Shown here: piece after piece, positions 16,201-18,727 of the stretch
How the letters are laid out: the number at the start of each line of letters is the position of its first letter
Numbering within the stretch: the stretch's first letter is position 1
Assembly: GCA_049508565.1 (NCBI GenBank)
Contig: JBELAT010000028.1
Location: 1-18,727, forward strand
Length of the DNA: 18,727 nucleotides
DNA from: CAIRNS01 sp049508565
GTDB lineage: Bacteria; Elusimicrobiota; Endomicrobiia; Endomicrobiales; CAIRNS01
Direction of reading: 5' to 3'
The notes under the pieces: generated by a model
Databases searched by the model: none
What the model was told of the DNA's origin: nothing
The model's input: only the letters and a program-made list of their open reading frames with translations
Position numbers and translations under genes: made by a program

Positions 16201-18707
16201 ACAATCGAGCCGATCTGCAGGATATCAGGCTGGGTATCTCCCCCGATCACCAACTGAGTGTTCTGGTGTTCCTTGTTCATATTCCACTTTATATGAAAAA
16301 ACCTGTTATACCAGAACAAGGTCTTATACCATAGTATTATTTGCCCAGCTACACCTACAATAGCTAACCCGAATGACATTAGTAGAAAGGGGGTAACATT
16401 AAAATGCACTGCCTGTCCAAATAAGAAGTCTAAGATCGAAATACCGGTGAAAATAACTGGCACAGAGAGCAAAAGTGTAAGGGAGCTCAACCATTTGGTT
16501 TGTGCATGTACCAAATCTACCGCACGCCGAATTCTTTCATTGTATTGATTAGCTTCTTTGTTATAGGCACGTACCAGTTTATTGTATGCGTCAATAAAGT
16601 CTTCTATGTCGTTTAACAAAAGCTCGCCGCGTGATCGCTCATGTTCTATGATCACGTTACCTGCTTGCAGGGGATTTATTCCTATATTACGTATAAGTTT
16701 CTTTTGGTCATAGAGATTAGTGAGCAAGTCATCATTTAATGTTAAAGCTATTGTTTGATTTATTGTGTTATTTCTTTCTTGAGCCCAAAATATTAATTCG
16801 GCTACCGTCATCGGTTTGCGTAAGATCGGCACTTCAGTTACCATGTGAGCCTGTGCAAATTCATTAGGATGCTTGACAAACATTTCGGCTTCATGTTTAG
16901 CTATAAACTTCTGGATATCTTTTTTAGAAAATCCAGCTGCTCGCATAGCTTTAACTGCAAGCACATGTCGTGGCAGAGTCAGTATAGTATGTATCGTGCC
17001 TTCAGCTATATATACACTGTCTCCTTTCTTATCTAATCGTGCACTGGTCTCAAGAACTTTGCGCAGCCATTGGATTGCTATTCGCCTTTCTTGAGCCGCT
17101 CTGCTATGATTGCTGACAATTCCCTGAAGCCATGCAATCTGGGTATTGAACTTGAAAATGTATTGAGCATTCTGTTGCAGAAAAGTTCCGACAGTTCCTT
17201 TGATTTCACCTGGGAACCGTATCTGACCTAATAATTCGCTGTCAAATTCTTTACCAGTCATTGCAAATATCTCATGTGCCGCAACCATCTGTTGAACATC
17301 ATCGGGCATCCGTGCCAATACAGGTAGCGGAACATCTCCGATTTCCAACTTATCTCTAAACAACTCATTTTCTACAATGTACGGAATCAATTGATCTTCT
17401 GCTCCCAACAATTCCGGTTTGTTTTCTGCAACAAATGTCATGATATTGACAAACACTGTGTAAAAGTCTGGTAACTGGCCAAGAACTGCTTTCCCAAAAT
17501 CAGCTGTACCTTTTGCAGAAGATACCTCATTTGCCCATGCCGCCCGCACAGTGGCTCGTATGAACGCAAAAATCGTCCGTGTGACCGCCAGGCTGATGGT
17601 GTTATCAGTTTTCTTAACAATGACAGACTTGCCACTTGCCGTTATAGTCGCGTATTTCCCATGGGAATCATAGACAACCGTCGCGCCAACCTTAGTTGCC
17701 GCATTTATTTGCGCAACCAAAAGATCGATATTCTTCTTATTAAACTCATTGCCCTTAAACCTCGATACACCGGACATAACCATTCTAAAGAACAGGACCG
17801 GCCGAGTCATCTGTACTGCAAGACCCAATTCAAGCGCGTTTGATAGAATCTTCGCCTGCTCTCTCGCGAACTTCTCATAGACTGCATCTGCGAACTTCGT
17901 ATTCTTGGTGACCATCGGCATTATTGTGACATACGATATCTTCTTCTCTTCAAGCAGCTTCTTTAACCCTTCCGTATGGAATCCGCCCGTAACGATCACA
18001 ATCGGCTGGGTCCCGTTGTTTAAGGCTGCAAGGACTTGCGCACGCTCATCAATAACTGGTGAACTCTGGATTTGACGTTTAGTGACACATTCCTTGTTCA
18101 ACGACAGTACTTCCGGTAGTACATGCATCATGAAGGTGATGTTGCGTTCAAGATTTACTTTATAATAGTCGTTGAGGATAGGAAAAATCGCAGCAACATC
18201 CTGGATATGGTTCTGGAAGGTATACTTGCACCATAGCGATTGGAATGTATCAAACTTCTGATCAAAATATGCAAAATCGTCTGCCGATAACCGCGTCAAT
18301 AAATAATCCCGGTAATATCCAAAAAAACTTGCAAGAAACGATACTTCAAGTTCTCCGATATTATCAGACAACGAAACCCGGATATCAGCCACCAGACGTC
18401 TCTCTTCGGTGATGAGCTGTAAGGGATTTATTGAATGGCTTTTGTTCGTGTACGCAAAGAACTCATCGAGGGTAGGCGTTAAAGCTATCGAACGTGCTTT
18501 AGAGACTGTAGATAACAATTGGCACATAGCTTCCATATCGGAAAAGTTATTTGTCTTTTCACGTATCTGAGTATACTCGGCGTACGATACCCGTGATTTT
18601 AACTCTCCTACGAGTTTCCGCAGGTCTCGCGCTACGCGTTTGTAATTAAGTTTATGGGACTGTCGCAACACATCAAGATATGCCACGATGTTTGGATAGT
18701 CCTTCAT
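10290..18707 (-). CDS. Giant multi-domain membrane protein (at least 2805 residues, 5'-incomplete), function unknown
   Basis: One uninterrupted frame of 2805 codons from the ATG at 18707 to TAA at 10290. That ATG has no ribosome site and the frame stays open to the window edge (SLSALS precedes it), so the real start probably lies outside. Visible layout: a helical N-terminal region with GGFHTEG (241-247); a long unknown region (270-735); a membrane pair (about 738-760, 770-795); repeat module copies 1 (856-969) and 2 (1023-1133); an HExxH motif (1286-1290); an unknown region; a second membrane pair (about 1703-1725, 1730-1752); repeat copy 3 (1831-1920); a third membrane pair (about 1955-1982, 1988-2008); and a soluble C-terminal part of about 800 residues. 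I do not recognise a named family for the whole. Very large proteins of this kind are known from Omnitrophota, where roles in surface attachment or predation are suspected but unproven. It is convergent with the housekeeping operon and has no partner gene in the window. Confidence 0.9.
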   Translation of the reverse strand: MKDYPNIVAYLDVLRQSHKLNYKRVARDLRKLVGELKSRVSYAEYTQIREKTNNFSDMEAMCQLLSTVSKARSIALTPTLDEFFAYTNKSHSINPLQLITEERRLVADIRVSLSDNIGELEVSFLASFFGYYRDYLLTRLSADDFAYFDQKFDTFQSLWCKYTFQNHIQDVAAIFPILNDYYKVNLERNITFMMHVLPEVLSLNKECVTKRQIQSSPVIDERAQVLAALNNGTQPIVIVTGGFHTEGLKKLLEEKKISYVTIMPMVTKNTKFADAVYEKFAREQAKILSNALELGLAVQMTRPVLFFRMVMSGVSRFKGNEFNKKNIDLLVAQINAATKVGATVVYDSHGKYATITASGKSVIVKKTDNTISLAVTRTIFAFIRATVRAAWANEVSSAKGTADFGKAVLGQLPDFYTVFVNIMTFVAENKPELLGAEDQLIPYIVENELFRDKLEIGDVPLPVLARMPDDVQQMVAAHEIFAMTGKEFDSELLGQIRFPGEIKGTVGTFLQQNAQYIFKFNTQIAWLQGIVSNHSRAAQERRIAIQWLRKVLETSARLDKKGDSVYIAEGTIHTILTLPRHVLAVKAMRAAGFSKKDIQKFIAKHEAEMFVKHPNEFAQAHMVTEVPILRKPMTVAELIFWAQERNNTINQTIALTLNDDLLTNLYDQKKLIRNIGINPLQAGNVIIEHERSRGELLLNDIEDFIDAYNKLVRAYNKEANQYNERIRRAVDLVHAQTKWLSSLTLLLSVPVIFTGISILDFLFGQAVHFNVTPFLLMSFGLAIVGVAGQIILWYKTLFWYNRFFHIKWNMNKEHQNTQLVIGGDTQPDILQIGSIVNTPTDAYEVQKTPIESPNHVSIVTRLLKSENRYYFSYVLKYSETNIEDTLQAVYLGENEEYAVGAFDIIVAAFVSNTTFLEAALDMVKRLFSGKEYDSQRRKFAETISALLHVGASEEKWPRISKGSGFHPLTPVAGANGWTVSTPVLSLPGKSHPDLNPEQLEGLTAAKATKAIETYTFSSQATDEITLVARLHEYESKFYFSYSFKLSETKPVSTVQIVYVGENETVARSTFSTLVKAFKTHPGMLEAALGTANELFGISRRNNQKNLETAINAIVKAGEMGGEFWPVVESFFPLRTSAIDEPVNDAVGYIHGEMVTDKELADWKEIIQEGNGDVKEQYQSLIDAVVKPAGRQLYADKFKLRSSVKAYLKEHGINTSDYEIDKALESLDDMENSFQWFISFIKEPRIYLLGSQDALAVDVIIRLYMLDQIDLANTGVSGNRLSEYLLHEVLHRIKTKGKKELTHKDIIAITNTYLGRPAYDEPRQTLVGKSLRGYIDEKLSSEIFKRMLAVEAEQAKVSVFHGDEEVSLKTMFISFVDAMNNSLDGEGFTDRKIRNFLRRIEHESDITVNAYTYDPVKNEARVRFGTTGTEFVLQKNGKINGVLLAVAYIEAVKALNSGKVPGNAVSSDFLILPMLVPLVKSLMELRDAHSPLTTETLAKWVAAGVVPSEIDDKLLIKLITANKPVTDKAIQRMVVKWENDSFVNHTYDEFIPAHTLNQLPPMQDFVADEPLDKGWGTPPGVYAEISENNGRYIERLKDTFLWWSTHRIAAIDQESSETLNSDLLKILVREKEFLKKAIDDVTSVTSLPELQEVITAKRNTYNYVELDPTKEPGIVQAHNDIVLASNHRTIPVIKRIKAVGKTVNALSVSAHITALPLVTLGIFLAGSFSPFQEFIFYIAVAVTIFGGGTLLALIKPQYSPIRIIERNSSRIELLVNRILHEWWNLRDLKNGNGNAQLTMGSIAENPETPIGEVVIPQDHTAILTKNYTVNYITIVSQLLQSGNRYYFCYWLKYDETDRDEYDYAVYLGENKEFATDAFHEISDTFKSDTGFDEAVAIVRETFGAAYKQRYGEMIAAILHIKHKKLKKKYDLQDNEFSRQHPRFVRFSRWIDNHPGSSTLIAGAVLILMLALAALLVFVPLLGAHFHHSHQSVALLLSYPIGQLLHLLFHRFFKEPDPAQATINKQMAHIKVQMGSQLLALINIVDEQISEVTRLEAKLHKQINTASQDSAIGTEEEGLSIDSPTRRKKAHYRHLLLDQRDARSQKAHLTRVKENGIRIINDISVNAIRAWLKSTYWTGQAPAKMQRVLQLLARYEKFQQVMEARNTHSIKTIEESQPLNSITKTQEINHQQSAVLGVVKNIGEILSVYTSSSRAHAWVVKKPEDETIGTMFSRIMFGTNVTVLDHKTLHVSVGKVDGMRVYYVDLKGISSEQDETIALEQAAAEIAAQMYGTDAMSRNPRKKFFKLIEPERRLTAVIGGEGIHIDRMKKAFAAQGINNKPMAAVSELVTTAPDINTAIEQMIEMHTAETVASGRYETFLLEAKTGSRGLTNDMESFNAIVKHQPDVNPQAIVDWNEIIGAGIKQRQIDRLARQARKDGFEFRVRYSVKPHDSVSDIIDIYGKDGDRFVSMNLDMSLLESGRVTTMLNELDQRGINVAVVSFPKNYNGRQDLTRNYVEQYSYTLGDGPVPNYTNYELDITIPLGITDDTLRADLEQLHMVQRKIWKISELREMAKKKMSVIDKRNLVGSFLSALMGRVQREITSADQARQLASGWPEAGLPTLSPDEGVQAIQLKALYEGQLNGLQLGGIQPSSKLYATAANVNEDLQTAFLQGVAARMLILDHLRSTNLKMLKIYRKGKLPLRDEQMLGDALLKRALLDDTPRDNDISNAEAVLSKPELGILAKDTTDMIKAKLNKNMNGPTAIPGVLTRLIQLIDMTDTGVIENVDNDNPGQLNIRAMDQIMSAA
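12948..13217 (-). repeat. Giant protein repeat module, copy 3
   Basis: Residues 1831-1920. Shares the core pattern YYFxYxLKYxET, VYLGENxE, AF, F, EA and F with the two other copies. It begins with ITIVSQLLQSGNRYYF. It lies between the second and third membrane pairs and, unlike copies 1 and 2, is single and is followed by a basic KHKKLKKKY segment. Confidence 0.85.
14838..14852 (-). other. HExxH zinc-peptidase-like motif in the giant protein
   Basis: Residues 1286-1290 read HEVLH within LSEYLLHEVLHRI, in a predicted helix, the usual setting of gluzincin-type zinc sites. The residue after the second histidine is Arg, which is unusual for the strict peptidase consensus. The third ligand is not obvious; E1299 or E1320 downstream are candidates. 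Confidence 0.4.
15309..15641 (-). repeat. Giant protein repeat module, copy 2
   Basis: Residues 1023-1133, starting EITLVARLHEYESKFYFSY and containing LSET, VYVGENE, KAF, LEAAL and ELFG. It ends with EFWP and FFPL, matching the KWP and FHPL that close copy 1. It follows copy 1 after a Pro/Ser-rich linker. Confidence 0.85.
15801..16142 (-). repeat. Giant protein repeat module, copy 1
   Basis: Residues 856-969, starting VSIVTRLLKSENRYYFSY and containing YSET, VYLGENEE, AAF, LEAAL and RLFS. It directly follows the first membrane pair and a linker containing NTQL and IGSIV that is echoed before copy 3. Confidence 0.85.
17967..17987 (-). other. Gly-Gly-Phe-His motif (Tiki/TraB-like) in the giant protein
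   Basis: GGFHTEG at residues 241-247 sits after a hydrophobic strand (IVIVT) and before an amphipathic helix and a second strand (LLEEKKISYVTIMP). This order resembles the last conserved block of TraB/ChaN/Tiki-fold proteins (small residue, then His, then Gly, then LL, then YxV). The first GxxH block of that fold is not in the window. Weak resemblance only. Confidence 0.25.
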
Positions 18708-18727
18708 GCTTAACGCCGACAGACTGT

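Overview
The window looks like a chromosomal piece from an uncultivated bacterium of the Omnitrophota / wider PVC type. This is inferred from the DUF4912-GH57-LysM gene set and from a membrane protein of more than 2,800 residues with little recognisable homology. No rRNA or other phylogenetic marker is present, so the assignment is tentative. I see no mobile element, CRISPR array, tRNA or rRNA.

Left block (1-4183, minus strand): a compact operon transcribed right to left. It encodes a DUF4912 protein, a GH57/DUF1957 alpha-glucan branching enzyme, a membrane-anchored coiled-coil LysM protein and a membrane-anchored GAF/HD-GYP protein. Gaps are 2-20 bases. The GH57 gene is split into two frames at an 8-A run. 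That run contains an A AAA AAG heptamer and is followed by a perfect 6-bp hairpin, so it is either a programmed -1 frameshift or a one-base homopolymer indel. The LysM gene appears to use an ATT start codon.

Centre (4184-10132, plus strand): a short divergent intergenic region carries a strong extended -10 promoter whose -35 box is half of a perfect palindrome. It drives a housekeeping operon: small TPR membrane protein, aroE (shikimate dehydrogenase), a YacL-like PIN/TRAM membrane protein, ispD, ispF (MEP isoprenoid pathway), cysS and an RlmB-type 23S rRNA methyltransferase. The order yacL-ispD-ispF-cysS-rlmB matches the core of the conserved Bacillus cluster.

Right block (10290 to the window edge, minus strand): one giant gene of at least 2805 codons, convergent with the housekeeping operon and still open at the window edge. 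The protein has three pairs of predicted membrane helices and a module of about 95-110 residues present three times. One membrane-pair-plus-module unit appears duplicated. It also has an HExxH zinc-peptidase-like motif and a glycine/histidine motif near its visible N-terminus that resembles the TraB/Tiki fold. Base composition varies strongly along the gene. It is the least explained and most unusual object here.
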